NCBI RefSeq assembly: GCF_016937615.1
Contig: NZ_JAFHKI010000052.1
Location: 50,355 to 114,354, forward strand
DNA length: 64,000 nucleotides
From: Pseudomonas lactucae
GTDB lineage: Bacteria > Pseudomonadota > Gammaproteobacteria > Pseudomonadales > Pseudomonadaceae
Direction: 5' to 3'
This document shows, in pieces, positions 45,920 to 52,539 of this stretch; position 1 is the first letter of the stretch; every line of letters begins with the position of its first letter. The translations under genes were made by a program, and so were the position numbers. The notes beneath the pieces were generated by a model. That model ran no database searches. It was not told the DNA's origin and saw nothing but the letters and a program-made list of their open reading frames with translations.

Positions 45920-45955
45920 GAGGGCGTCCTTGAGGGCGTGAGGGAGTGAGGGCGT
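45920..45955. repeat. Three GAGGGCGT direct repeats
   Basis: GAGGGCGT occurs at 45920, 45932 and 45948, immediately upstream (on the minus strand) of the small gene starting at 45918. The repeats could be an operator, or simple slippage. Confidence 0.5.
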
Positions 45956-45978
45956 CTTATGGCACCCTCACGGTGCTG

Positions 45979-46113
45979 CTATTTACCCTTTGGTTTCGTT
46001 GGTTTCTTCGGCGGTGGGATCGTCTCTACCGTTGTGGTGTTCGGACGCCGTTTTGCCTCGTCGATAGGGATAAACTCCCCGGTCTTTGAGTCCCTGCCAC
46101 GTTTGTTAACCAT
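45979..46113 (-). CDS. 44-residue basic protein
   Basis: The ATG at 46113 has GGAGCAGCAC upstream. The product begins MVNKRGRDSKTGEFIPIDEA and ends PPPKKPTKPKGK: a basic, Pro/Lys-rich tail and the turn motif RDSKTGEFIP. Similar tiny proteins with RGRDS.TG.FI wording are, as I recall, common in Pseudomonas islands and phages, with no known function. It lies 59 bp downstream of the XRE regulator on the same strand. Confidence 0.7.
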   Translation of the reverse strand: MVNKRGRDSKTGEFIPIDEAKRRPNTTTVETIPPPKKPTKPKGK

Positions 46114-46172
46114 GTGCTGCTCCTAATGGCTTATCGCCATTTTGGCGACATGATCAACGCTAGCTTAGGTTG

Positions 46173-46463
46173 CTAGTTCCGCAAGGGTTCAAGCTGACGG
46201 GGGATGTCGTTCTGTCGTTCCTCCCACAATGACTTTTCAAACTCTACGACCAGCTCGGTAAGACCAATCCCCAGGACTTCACACAAGTCGCGAAGCTGCA
46301 CGATATCCAGGCGGCGTGTCCCGCTCTCAACGTCACTCATGAACGACTGTGGACGTCCCAGAGCCTTTGAACACTGTACTTGAGTCATGCCAGCCGCCTT
46401 CCTGTGTTTCTTCAGTAGGGTCAGCAGGACTGCGTGTTCGGGTTTGTAGATCGTCTTGGGCAT
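46173..46463 (-). CDS. XRE-family transcriptional regulator
   Basis: 96 residues. The helix-turn-helix is LLKKHRKAAGMTQVQCSKAL, GRPQSFMSDVESGTRRLDIV (about 16-55), the standard XRE/Cro arrangement. A short acidic C-terminal helix follows. It probably represses its own gene and the divergent exported-protein gene at 46567 through the palindrome at 46499-46517. Confidence 0.88.
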   Translation of the reverse strand: MPKTIYKPEHAVLLTLLKKHRKAAGMTQVQCSKALGRPQSFMSDVESGTRRLDIVQLRDLCEVLGIGLTELVVEFEKSLWEERQNDIPRQLEPLRN

Positions 46464-46498
46464 GGCTGGAAAACTGCGATATGAGCAGCCTCCAACCT

Positions 46499-46517
46499 AT
46501 ATCTGGTTTTCAGATAT
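46499..46517. promoter_or_regulatory. Palindromic operator of the XRE regulator
   Basis: ATATCTG-GTTTT-CAGATAT is a perfect 7-bp inverted repeat in the 103-bp divergent region between the XRE gene and the exported-protein gene. Confidence 0.65.
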
Positions 46518-46566
46518 CTGAATTTGGGATATTGTGGTCTCTACCTTTCGTACCAAGGAATGCTTG

Positions 46567-46887
46567 ATGAACACCGTTACTCGTTTGCTCTTCCTACTGC
46601 CCTTATTCGCATCTGCTGCCGCCATGGCAGACACCTACCCAAAGCGAACGCTCGTTGCTGGTTCGATGGTTTGCTGCAAGGCTGGTGATTGGACCAAGAT
46701 GGTGGAAGCGTCGCTTGATCAGGATGAAGATGAAGCTGGTCGTCTGATTGAGTCAGGTAAGTGCAGAACGATCTCTACTGCTACCAAGGTGAATTTCATC
46801 GAAGGTCCTAAGGATGGCGATAAGTCAGCATTGATTCAGCTTCCTAGTGGCAAGACTGCCATGACAGCCAATGGTTGGTTACGTTGA
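46567..46887 (+). CDS. Small exported hypothetical protein
   Basis: 106 residues with AAGGAATGCTTG before the ATG. The signal peptide (about 1-22, ending SAAAMADT) precedes a small domain with three Cys (SMVCCKAGDW, SGKCRTIS) and strands TKVNFIEGP, SALIQLPSG and KTAMTANGWLR. It resembles small SH3-like periplasmic proteins in outline only. It is under the same operator as the XRE regulator. Confidence 0.7.
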   Translation: MNTVTRLLFLLPLFASAAAMADTYPKRTLVAGSMVCCKAGDWTKMVEASLDQDEDEAGRLIESGKCRTISTATKVNFIEGPKDGDKSALIQLPSGKTAMTANGWLR

Positions 46888-46956
46888 TTTCTGCTCCAGA
46901 AAGGCGCTGAGCCAACAACTACTGCACACCAACTTCCAATCGAACAAGGACGATTC

Positions 46957-47082
46957 ATGAACGACCAGCTTTACTATCTGAACAGTTCAGAAGAGGAAGA
47001 CCAATCACATCTTGCACCTGCTGCTTTGCATTCCTTCCTGCAGACTGTGGCTATTTGTCTGGGGCATAACCATGCGTGCTAA
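46957..47082 (+). CDS. 41-residue hypothetical protein
   Basis: The ATG at 46957 has AAGGACGATTC upstream. The product starts MNDQLYYLNSSEEEDQSHLA and ends LHSFLQTVAICLGHNHAC: an acidic N-terminus then a short amphipathic helix. It lies 69 bp after the exported-protein gene and overlaps the next tiny frame. Support is the ribosome site and tight packing. Confidence 0.5.
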   Translation: MNDQLYYLNSSEEEDQSHLAPAALHSFLQTVAICLGHNHAC

Positions 47083-47143
47083 TGACTGGCACAATCGCAA
47101 GATCGACAAACAGATCAAGCAAAATCTGCAACGGCAGCGATAG
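47072..47143 (+). CDS. 23-residue basic peptide
   Basis: The ATG overlaps the end of the previous small gene. The product MRANDWHNRKIDKQIKQNLQ plus RQR is strongly basic and would form one helix. Translational coupling is plausible, but the frame is very short and may be chance. Confidence 0.35.
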   Translation: MRANDWHNRKIDKQIKQNLQRQR

Positions 47144-47589
47144 GGCTAAGCCCTACAGGGTGGGGGATTGTGACATAGGTCGGTTTCCCGCCCAGCGTGG
47201 GTTTGTGCAGTCATCATTTCACCATACTGGAAGTCCACTACCGACCTCCGGTCAATCTTCGCACCACTGAAGCTGCAACCTGTACGTCAGTACAGATGGA
47301 TATCCCCATCAAAAAAAACACATAAAAACCAAACCAGATGAGCTTGCCGCTCTTGATGGTATGGTGCAGAGAGCATCAACGGAGTTGGAAGGGTAGCCCC
47401 GTGTCGTACCGACACAGGATGATTCCTTTGATCTTTTGGGGAATTGATTTTCATCAATTATGTTCCCCAGTAACCCTTGTAAGTCGGTGGCTTCGACCTG
47501 CGGTCATAGGTCAGTCGTGCTCAAAGCTCGTGCTCTCAACGAGTAACAGCTTCAAGGTGTAAAAGCTCTTATCTATATCCTGCGGTAAT
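47144..47589. other. Non-coding stretch with clustered hairpins
   Basis: 446 bp with no firm gene. From 47401 to 47567 there are five perfect inverted repeats in a row: GTGTCG/CGACAC, GGGGAA..TTGAT/ATCAA..TTCCCC, GACCT/AGGTC, CTCGT/ACGAG and AGCTT/AAGCT. The second contains a perfect TTGAT-N4-ATCAA (47444-47457). It may be a structured RNA. A possible 33-codon frame from 47295 needs one extra A in an A8 run. Confidence 0.45.
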
Positions 47590-48138
47590 TCAAGCAGCGT
47601 CCCAGTTGTGCCAGTCCCCGTCAGAGTGCATGGCAAAGTCCAGTTCGAAATCCCAGTCGTCAACGTAGTGCTGATGCTGATCCCATTTCGCCTGTAGACG
47701 TCTCTTCAGCAACGGATGCTTATTCAAATGCCGCTCGATGCTTCCAATCGCGATACGTGCCGCTGCTGCAAGGTACTGTGCTGTGCGCTCGGTGATTGGC
47801 TCGCAGTGATTGTTGAGGAATCGAGGTAAGATTTCAGCCGTTGAGATGGTATCTAGGCAGATCACCTTTCGAACATGTCGAGGCCGAACGTTCAGCTTGC
47901 CATTGCTGGAACTCACGCCAATGTATACGCCTGCCATCACGGCGTCATCAATGAAGGACAGTCCACTCGCCATAGCCATACGGATGAGGTGCGCTTGAGG
48001 ATTGGGCCTCACTTTGGGCTTGGGGCCGCGCTTGGCCTTGGGCTTGTCTCGGAGGGTATCTTGGGTGTTGTCGAAATCTTGGTTGGCAGCAGCAGTGCCG
48101 GGTGCGAGGTGTAAAACGAAGGGCGTAGCAGATTGCAT
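47590..48138 (-). CDS. Hypothetical island protein with basic GPKPK motif
   Basis: 182 residues with CAGGAGAACCCC before the ATG (strong ribosome site). After a polar start, AKRGPKPKVRPN (about 35-46) resembles an AT-hook-like DNA-binding patch. The middle has AHLIRMAMASGLSFIDDAVM and RHVRKVICLDTISTAEILPR, then a helical ARIAIGSIERHLNKHPLLKR and an acidic tail. DNA binding is possible; no family is recognised. Confidence 0.6.
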   Translation of the reverse strand: MQSATPFVLHLAPGTAAANQDFDNTQDTLRDKPKAKRGPKPKVRPNPQAHLIRMAMASGLSFIDDAVMAGVYIGVSSSNGKLNVRPRHVRKVICLDTISTAEILPRFLNNHCEPITERTAQYLAAAARIAIGSIERHLNKHPLLKRRLQAKWDQHQHYVDDWDFELDFAMHSDGDWHNWDAA

Positions 48139-48374
48139 GGGGTTCTCCTGTAGTCAGTTCGATATGTGGGTCACTTCCTTCGGCGTCATCGCCGGGCTGG
48201 TGTTGGTCGCCGTTATTGGCGAGGTGAGGATACTACTCTCAGATTGCCACCATGTCAACCGAAACATATTGACACGGCATGCGTGAATGCTGTACCGGCC
48301 AAGCCAGCGATTGAAGACGCTGCCAAATCGCCAGTACACTGAGGCACGACCAATGGAACTGGGGACAAGGAACG

Positions 48375-49304
48375 ATGGCAAGCCCAATCGAAAAACCGTT
48401 TGAGACTGCGCGTGAGCTGATTGATTTCGTGTCACCACTCAACTCTATCTGGGATGAGGCACGATACATTTTCAGAGGGCAAGCAAGCGACCACTACAAG
48501 CTCACACCCTCAGTGTGCCGGGGCGGGGAAGGATCGTTTGCATATGGCTCTCCAAGAAGGATGCTTGATAAATCGAGTTCAGGCCAAGTTGGGTTTGAGC
48601 TGGAAATCCTTAAAAGATTTCTTGAAGGCTGCGATAAAGCTGGTCTAGTCGTGCCGGGATACTCAGAGCAAGTCAAAAGGAAGCTCTCAGATCATCCGTT
48701 CTTGTTTCCTGAGTCTTTCCTACCATGGCCCCCTGAGCAGCTATACGAAATCATGGCTGTCGCCCAGCACTATGACGTGCCCACTCGCCTTCTAGACTGG
48801 ACTGAGAGAAGCTTCGTCGCCTGCTACTTTGCAGCGTCTTCAGCCAACTTTGAGCTAGATAACCCGAATATGAGGATTGCGATTTGGGCACTAGACACCA
48901 CGTATCACGATAGCTGGAACACAGTAAAGATCATCAGGACGCCGGGCGGAACTAGCAGGAATCAAGCGGCTCAATCTGGTTTATTCACAACTCACAATGT
49001 CAAGACGTATGGCATTGGTGACGAATATCAAACTGAATCTCTTGATGACGTTGATGAAATTTACAGTCGTGCTAGAAGTCTCAGACCACTCATCAAAATG
49101 ACATTACCAGTCAGTGAAGCTCCTGAGCTGTTAGAAATGCTCTCTAAGCTCGGCGTTGATGGGTCTACGCTTTTCCCCGGTTACCACGGCGTTGCTAAGA
49201 TGGTGAAAGACTGGGCTAACCTTGAGGTAGGTGTGAGGATGTCTCAATCAGCTATAGACGAATACAACGCTGATAGCTATGACCATGATCCTGACTTCCA
49301 CTGA
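48375..49304 (+). CDS. FRG-domain protein
   Basis: 309 residues. The FRG motif lies at 33-35 in ARYIFRGQASDHYKLTPSV, and the second family block at about 128-143 is AVAQHYDVPTRLLDWT, followed by RSFVACYFAASS. These are the diagnostic FRG-domain (PF08867) segments. The conserved Arg, His and Asp suggest an enzyme, but the activity is unknown; FRG proteins are frequent in mobile elements. AT-rich codon use sets the gene apart from the host. It is followed by two small paralogous genes on the same strand. Confidence 0.88.
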   Translation: MASPIEKPFETARELIDFVSPLNSIWDEARYIFRGQASDHYKLTPSVCRGGEGSFAYGSPRRMLDKSSSGQVGFELEILKRFLEGCDKAGLVVPGYSEQVKRKLSDHPFLFPESFLPWPPEQLYEIMAVAQHYDVPTRLLDWTERSFVACYFAASSANFELDNPNMRIAIWALDTTYHDSWNTVKIIRTPGGTSRNQAAQSGLFTTHNVKTYGIGDEYQTESLDDVDEIYSRARSLRPLIKMTLPVSEAPELLEMLSKLGVDGSTLFPGYHGVAKMVKDWANLEVGVRMSQSAIDEYNADSYDHDPDFH

Positions 49305-49372
49305 GTACTAAAGAGCCGGTCTTGGCATCAAACCATCAAATTAACTAAAGCTTAACATCGAAAGGAAACGAA

Positions 49373-49714
49373 ATGATTAGAGCATTACTGACCCTCGATC
49401 TTCTAAAGTCAGAAGATGAACGCACAGAGTTCTATGCCATCTTAAGAAAAAAGAAATGGCAGAAGACCAAAGATGTTGAAACGGTTTGGACTTTGACATT
49501 TAAGAATCTAGACCCAAGCATTGAAGGAACACTCAAGAAGGCAAAGAACGCAATTCGAGACACCCTCTTAGAGACTGTTAAAGACCTTAAGCTCAAGGAG
49601 GTTTCCTATATAGTTCAAATTGGAAATCATCGCCCCATAAGTCGCGTAATCAGAAAGAAAGATGGTGAATACAAGTGCTTCATCAGAGAGCTATACCCAC
49701 CTAAAAAAGACTAA
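49373..49714 (+). CDS. Small paralogue A beside the FRG gene
   Basis: 113 residues with AAAGGAAACGAA before the ATG. It opens MIRALLTLDLLKSEDERTEF, then YAILRKKKWQKTKDVETVWT and a basic end. The order strand - Leu-Asp turn - helix - strand with TVW is reminiscent of the small ferredoxin-like VapD/Cas2 fold, though no catalytic residue can be assigned. It aligns along its whole length with the next gene (LSLDL, R-EFY, W-K-K-V-TVW, SRVI-K). It starts 68 bp after the FRG gene. Confidence 0.7.
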   Translation: MIRALLTLDLLKSEDERTEFYAILRKKKWQKTKDVETVWTLTFKNLDPSIEGTLKKAKNAIRDTLLETVKDLKLKEVSYIVQIGNHRPISRVIRKKDGEYKCFIRELYPPKKD

Positions 49715-49866
49715 ACCATAAACCTGGGAAATACACAACATGAGTCGCAGCGAGTATCAAACCATTAAATTTCATCTGCGCTATTGAAAAGCCATCATCA
49801 CCCCCCATGTCTTGGTAACACCGTACCTCGCGGTTAACTGAGCTACACAAAGAAAGGATGCGTCGC

Positions 49867-50196
49867 ATGTTGAAGATAATGCTCTCGCTGGACCTAACAA
49901 ATGCCAAGGATAACCGTGCTGAGTTTTACAAAAACCTAGAAGAAGCCGGATGGAAAAAGGCTAAAAACGTTGATACGGTTTGGCTCAAAGAAACAAAAGA
50001 TTACAACCCACAAGATTCGCAGTCTTTGCTTAATATCGAAAGAGAAGAGATTGCCGATCCTCTGGTCAAGGCACACAAAAAACTTGAGCTCGACAAGGTC
50101 TACTACGTTGCGCAATTTGGTAACGCAGCATTCGTTAGTCGCGTAATAGAAAAAAGGAACGGAGTGGTCAAGGCTTACGGTGAAAACCTGTTCTAA
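49867..50196 (+). CDS. Small paralogue B beside the FRG gene
   Basis: 109 residues from the ATG at 49867, chosen because AAAGG is 9 nt upstream and the start then aligns with paralogue A; an ATG at 49858 is also in frame. It opens MLKIMLSLDLTNAKDNRAEF and continues YKNLEEAGWKKAKNVDTVWL; the end has YYVAQFGNAAFVSRVIEKRN. It is clearly a duplicate of the preceding gene, at roughly 35-40 percent identity by eye. Same strand, 152-bp gap. Function unknown. Confidence 0.7.
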   Translation: MLKIMLSLDLTNAKDNRAEFYKNLEEAGWKKAKNVDTVWLKETKDYNPQDSQSLLNIEREEIADPLVKAHKKLELDKVYYVAQFGNAAFVSRVIEKRNGVVKAYGENLF

Positions 50197-50711
50197 TTCC
50201 GTTCCGACTGTAGAAATCCGGTGATTGCACTTGCCGGGTTTCACACCACTGCCAATCCAGACACACTTTTACCCGGTGTAACCCAGGCGTTGTGAGTGTC
50301 AAATGGAATCCCGTTGAATGTCCACGTTCCGCTGATTGTGTTTTTGCCTTTCCATGCTGTTAAGCAGCATTGATGCTCAACATCGGACCCAGAAGACTGA
50401 TGGTTCAAAAGCCGCAATATTGGCCGTTTCACATCCACGGTTACGAGATCACGATTTTACGGATTAGATGGGATATGTTGAAGACCGTATGGCGGTGCCT
50501 ATTCTTACAAAACCTATTTTCGGTGAATAGAACGCTATCGGCTTAGCACAAACAGCCATATAAGCCCGTAAACACTGGACAAGATGTATATGGGGTCTCT
50601 GATGTTGACGACTCTGCTGCGCGTTTCGAATAAGTTAACAAAGGTTTTTAACGAGTTTTCGGAGCAGCAAACTACCTCCGTTTGTCGAGGGGGGGCGCCC
50701 AAACCGGATGG
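50197..50711. other. AT-rich 515-bp stretch between cargo and integrase
   Basis: No firm gene. It includes a possible fragment on the minus strand (50241-50438, separate entry). The GGGGGGGCGCCC run near 50690 precedes the integrase stop. Confidence 0.4.
50241..50438 (-). CDS. Possible fragment of a phage-like protein
   Basis: 65-codon frame opened by GTG, without a clear ribosome site. The second half (ISGTWTFNGIPFDTHNAWVT, PGKSVSGLAVV) is strand-rich and reads like part of an extracellular or phage structural protein. Probably a remnant. Confidence 0.25.
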   Translation of the reverse strand: MDVKRPILRLLNHQSSGSDVEHQCCLTAWKGKNTISGTWTFNGIPFDTHNAWVTPGKSVSGLAVV

Positions 50712-52196
50712 TCAAATGGTGAGGGAAGGGAGTTTGGAGATTGCTGCCAGCTTCTGTGCCGTGCTCGCACCTTGTGAGTAAACATCGAAGGTCACGATTC
50801 CAGTTTCATGACCTACCAATTCAGCGATTAGCGTACCTTGCACTTCAGCCCTGACTAGCTGAGTGATGACCGTTTTACGGATCGAATGGAATACGTGTTG
50901 GGCACCGTAACCTTGAGCTTCCTTGAGCCTGCCAAACGCCTTAGAGAGCGCGTCAGACCGTATGCCGTACTTGTTTTTGCTATCGGAGGGGATGAGGAAG
51001 CCGTCTTTCGAATCCTCCTTCAAACGCTCAACAATGCTCGACAGGGCAGGGTGTACAGGTACGACACGGATGCCCGCTGCGGTCTTCGAATCAACAATGT
51101 CGAAGCTCTCGATTCCATCCGGCTCAATCAGGTGCTCAACCCTTAACTGGCAAAGCTCTTCAATTCGGGCGCCTGTGTACGCACCCAAGAGGATCAAGTC
51201 GGCCAGTGTCGTGTGGTCAGCGGCTAGTGCAGCAGCGTGAAGCTCTGCAATTTCTTTTGGCTGGAAGTCTTTTCGCTGACGGTCTGCACGTTCCTTACCA
51301 CGGGTTTGCGGTAGCTCATGGTTTTCGAATGGGTTGGCCTTATCCTTGAAGTCTTCACGCCAGCGAATGTCATGCTTTATTGCCCACTTCCAGAATACGT
51401 TACCTGCTAACAGGTACTGGGTGAGGGTCTTGCTCGCCAACTTGAGGGAGTCGAGCCACGCAGACACGGCGTCGAAGTCGAGCGGTTTCCCTTCTTTAGC
51501 CAGGTACGCGGAAAGCTTTTCTAGTTTGGACTGCTGCTGATCTATCGTCTTGGTCGCGACATTCCGCGCTTCACGGTGCTGACGGAAAGTGGCGATACGC
51601 GGCTTGGTGATCGGAGACTTGACCTTATGGGCAGTCGGGTCATTCAGGATCGCTTGCACCTCTTTGGCTTCAGTCGCTGTAAAGTCATTCTTGTGAGCAA
51701 TCAACCCGCCCCACATCTCCAGCACCATCTTATGAGCGAGGTCGTGAGCAGCTAGTTCACCATCCTTTCCCTGCATGGCGTAAACGGTTTCTGCTTCAGC
51801 TTGGCGACGGCGCCCAGTCTCGGTATCGCTGAAAACGAACTGCCGAAACTCTTCTAGGAGAGCCGGATCAATGTCCAGCAATGGTGCTTTCGTTTCGCCA
51901 AGGGCCGTGTCGATCTTGAGTTGGCGGATGATCTGGTTGAAGTCCTGAGCATCCTCTGCAACACGGTCTTTCCAACCATCACCACGGCGGCTTCGCTTGT
52001 CACGTGCTGCCTTGATTTGGGCTTTCCAACCAGCGAGAACGGAGAGGCGGAGGGTCATGGCTTCGGATCGAAGGCCAGTCTTCAGTGACTGGATCAGGAC
52101 TGCTTTTCCTCCCATCGCACTCTGTACATCAGCGGGGACGGCAAGGCGGACGTACCAAGTGGATTCGCCCTTCTTCTGGATCAAATTGTCAGCCAT
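50712..52196 (-). CDS. Tyrosine site-specific integrase
   Basis: 494 residues. The N-terminal arm-binding domain begins MADNLIQKKGESTWYVRLAV (DUF6538-like), a core-binding SAM-like domain follows (QSKLEKLSAYLAKEGKPLDF), and the catalytic domain has the Arg in GAYTGARIEELCQLRVEHL, the HxxR box in FHSIRKTVITQL, the second His in ELVGHETGIVTF and the Tyr in DVYSQG. All key residues are present. It integrates at the tRNA-Ser 3' end. The start is 120 bp inside attR, with the right arm-type repeat in its promoter region. Confidence 0.95.
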   Translation of the reverse strand: MADNLIQKKGESTWYVRLAVPADVQSAMGGKAVLIQSLKTGLRSEAMTLRLSVLAGWKAQIKAARDKRSRRGDGWKDRVAEDAQDFNQIIRQLKIDTALGETKAPLLDIDPALLEEFRQFVFSDTETGRRRQAEAETVYAMQGKDGELAAHDLAHKMVLEMWGGLIAHKNDFTATEAKEVQAILNDPTAHKVKSPITKPRIATFRQHREARNVATKTIDQQQSKLEKLSAYLAKEGKPLDFDAVSAWLDSLKLASKTLTQYLLAGNVFWKWAIKHDIRWREDFKDKANPFENHELPQTRGKERADRQRKDFQPKEIAELHAAALAADHTTLADLILLGAYTGARIEELCQLRVEHLIEPDGIESFDIVDSKTAAGIRVVPVHPALSSIVERLKEDSKDGFLIPSDSKNKYGIRSDALSKAFGRLKEAQGYGAQHVFHSIRKTVITQLVRAEVQGTLIAELVGHETGIVTFDVYSQGASTAQKLAAISKLPSLTI

Positions 52197-52232
52197 GGAG
52201 ACGCCACTGTAGAATGAGAGGTATACAACGAA

Positions 52233-52255
52233 TTGTACTACTCATTTGTACTACT
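52233..52255. repeat. Right arm-type repeat (tandem TTGTACTACT)
   Basis: Two TTGTACTACT copies (52233-52242 and 52246-52255) with spacer CAT, matching the left pair. They lie 37 bp upstream of the integrase start, so the integrase could autoregulate. An adjoining TACAA-CGAA-TTGTA palindrome overlaps the first copy. Confidence 0.65.
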
Positions 52256-52315
52256 ATTGAAGCTGTAAGCCGCGTATTGCCGTGGTTAAAGGGGTTGAGG
52301 GTAATGTATGGTGAG

Positions 52316-52333
52316 TCCCTATCTCTCCGCCAT
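52316..52333 (+). repeat. attR, 18-bp core
   Basis: Exact copy of the 18 bp at 42215-42232. The sequence to its right is the original chromosomal DNA after tRNA-Ser. Confidence 0.92.
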
Positions 52334-52340
52334 TACATAG

Positions 52341-52377
52341 AAAAAGCCCCGTAGCTGAATAAGCTACGGGGCTTTTT
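52341..52377 (+). terminator. Original tRNA-Ser terminator, now right of attR
   Basis: A perfect 16-bp stem (AAAAAGCCCCGTAGCT / AGCTACGGGGCTTTTT) with a 5-nt loop, 7 bp after attR. Confidence 0.85.
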
Positions 52378-52385
52378 CGTTTCTG

Positions 52386-52490
52386 ATGGATATCAAACCT
52401 GCTGCTAGCTCAAGCGCTCAGCCGCTTTCTGATAAATCTGATCAGGACCTCTATAAGCGATTACCAGGTTTTTCCAAAATCGTGAGTGGT
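52386..52490 (+). other. Possible small gene or fragment ahead of a terminator
   Basis: An ATG at 52386 opens MDIKPAASSSAQPLSDKSDQ and DLYKRLPGFSKIVSG before running into a terminator hairpin at 52492-52523. The text is protein-like but no stop precedes the hairpin, so it may be a truncated gene stump. No ribosome site is clear. Confidence 0.25.
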
Positions 52491-52491
52491 T

Positions 52492-52523
52492 GCCTGCCGA
52501 GCTCAACGCTCAGCAGGCTTTTT
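52492..52523 (+). terminator. Plus-strand terminator
   Basis: GCCTGC-C-GAGC / GCTC-A-GCAGGC, 5-nt loop, then TTTTT. It points away from the MFS gene, so it serves something on the plus strand upstream. Confidence 0.6.
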
Positions 52524-52539
52524 AACCTGTTCCGTCTCT

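Larger units (their letters stand above)
42233..52333. mobile_element. 10.1-kb integrative genomic island in tRNA-Ser
   Basis: The region lies between an intact tRNA-Ser and an 18-bp copy of its 3' end. A tyrosine integrase (50712-52196) sits by the right end and points inward. Base composition falls and codon use becomes AT-richer, especially at 42.6-43.9 and 48.3-50.2 kb. There are no capsid, tail, replication or conjugation genes, so it is neither a full prophage nor an ICE; it may move with helper functions. A serine recombinase and an XRE regulator are also inside. Cargo includes HEPN- and FRG-domain proteins. Confidence 0.9.

Noticed and set aside
45564..45920. 118-codon plus-strand frame in the island
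   Set aside because: It overlaps the 45278-45664 gene and is opposite the better-supported small gene at 45704-45918.
47295..47399. 33-codon frame (MDIPIKK..., ending RASTELEG)
   Set aside because: It needs one extra A in an A8 run and has no ribosome site; noted only as a possibility.
42233..52333. Island as a prophage, ICE or transposon
   Set aside because: No capsid, tail, lysis, relaxase, type IV secretion, replication or transposase genes are present.
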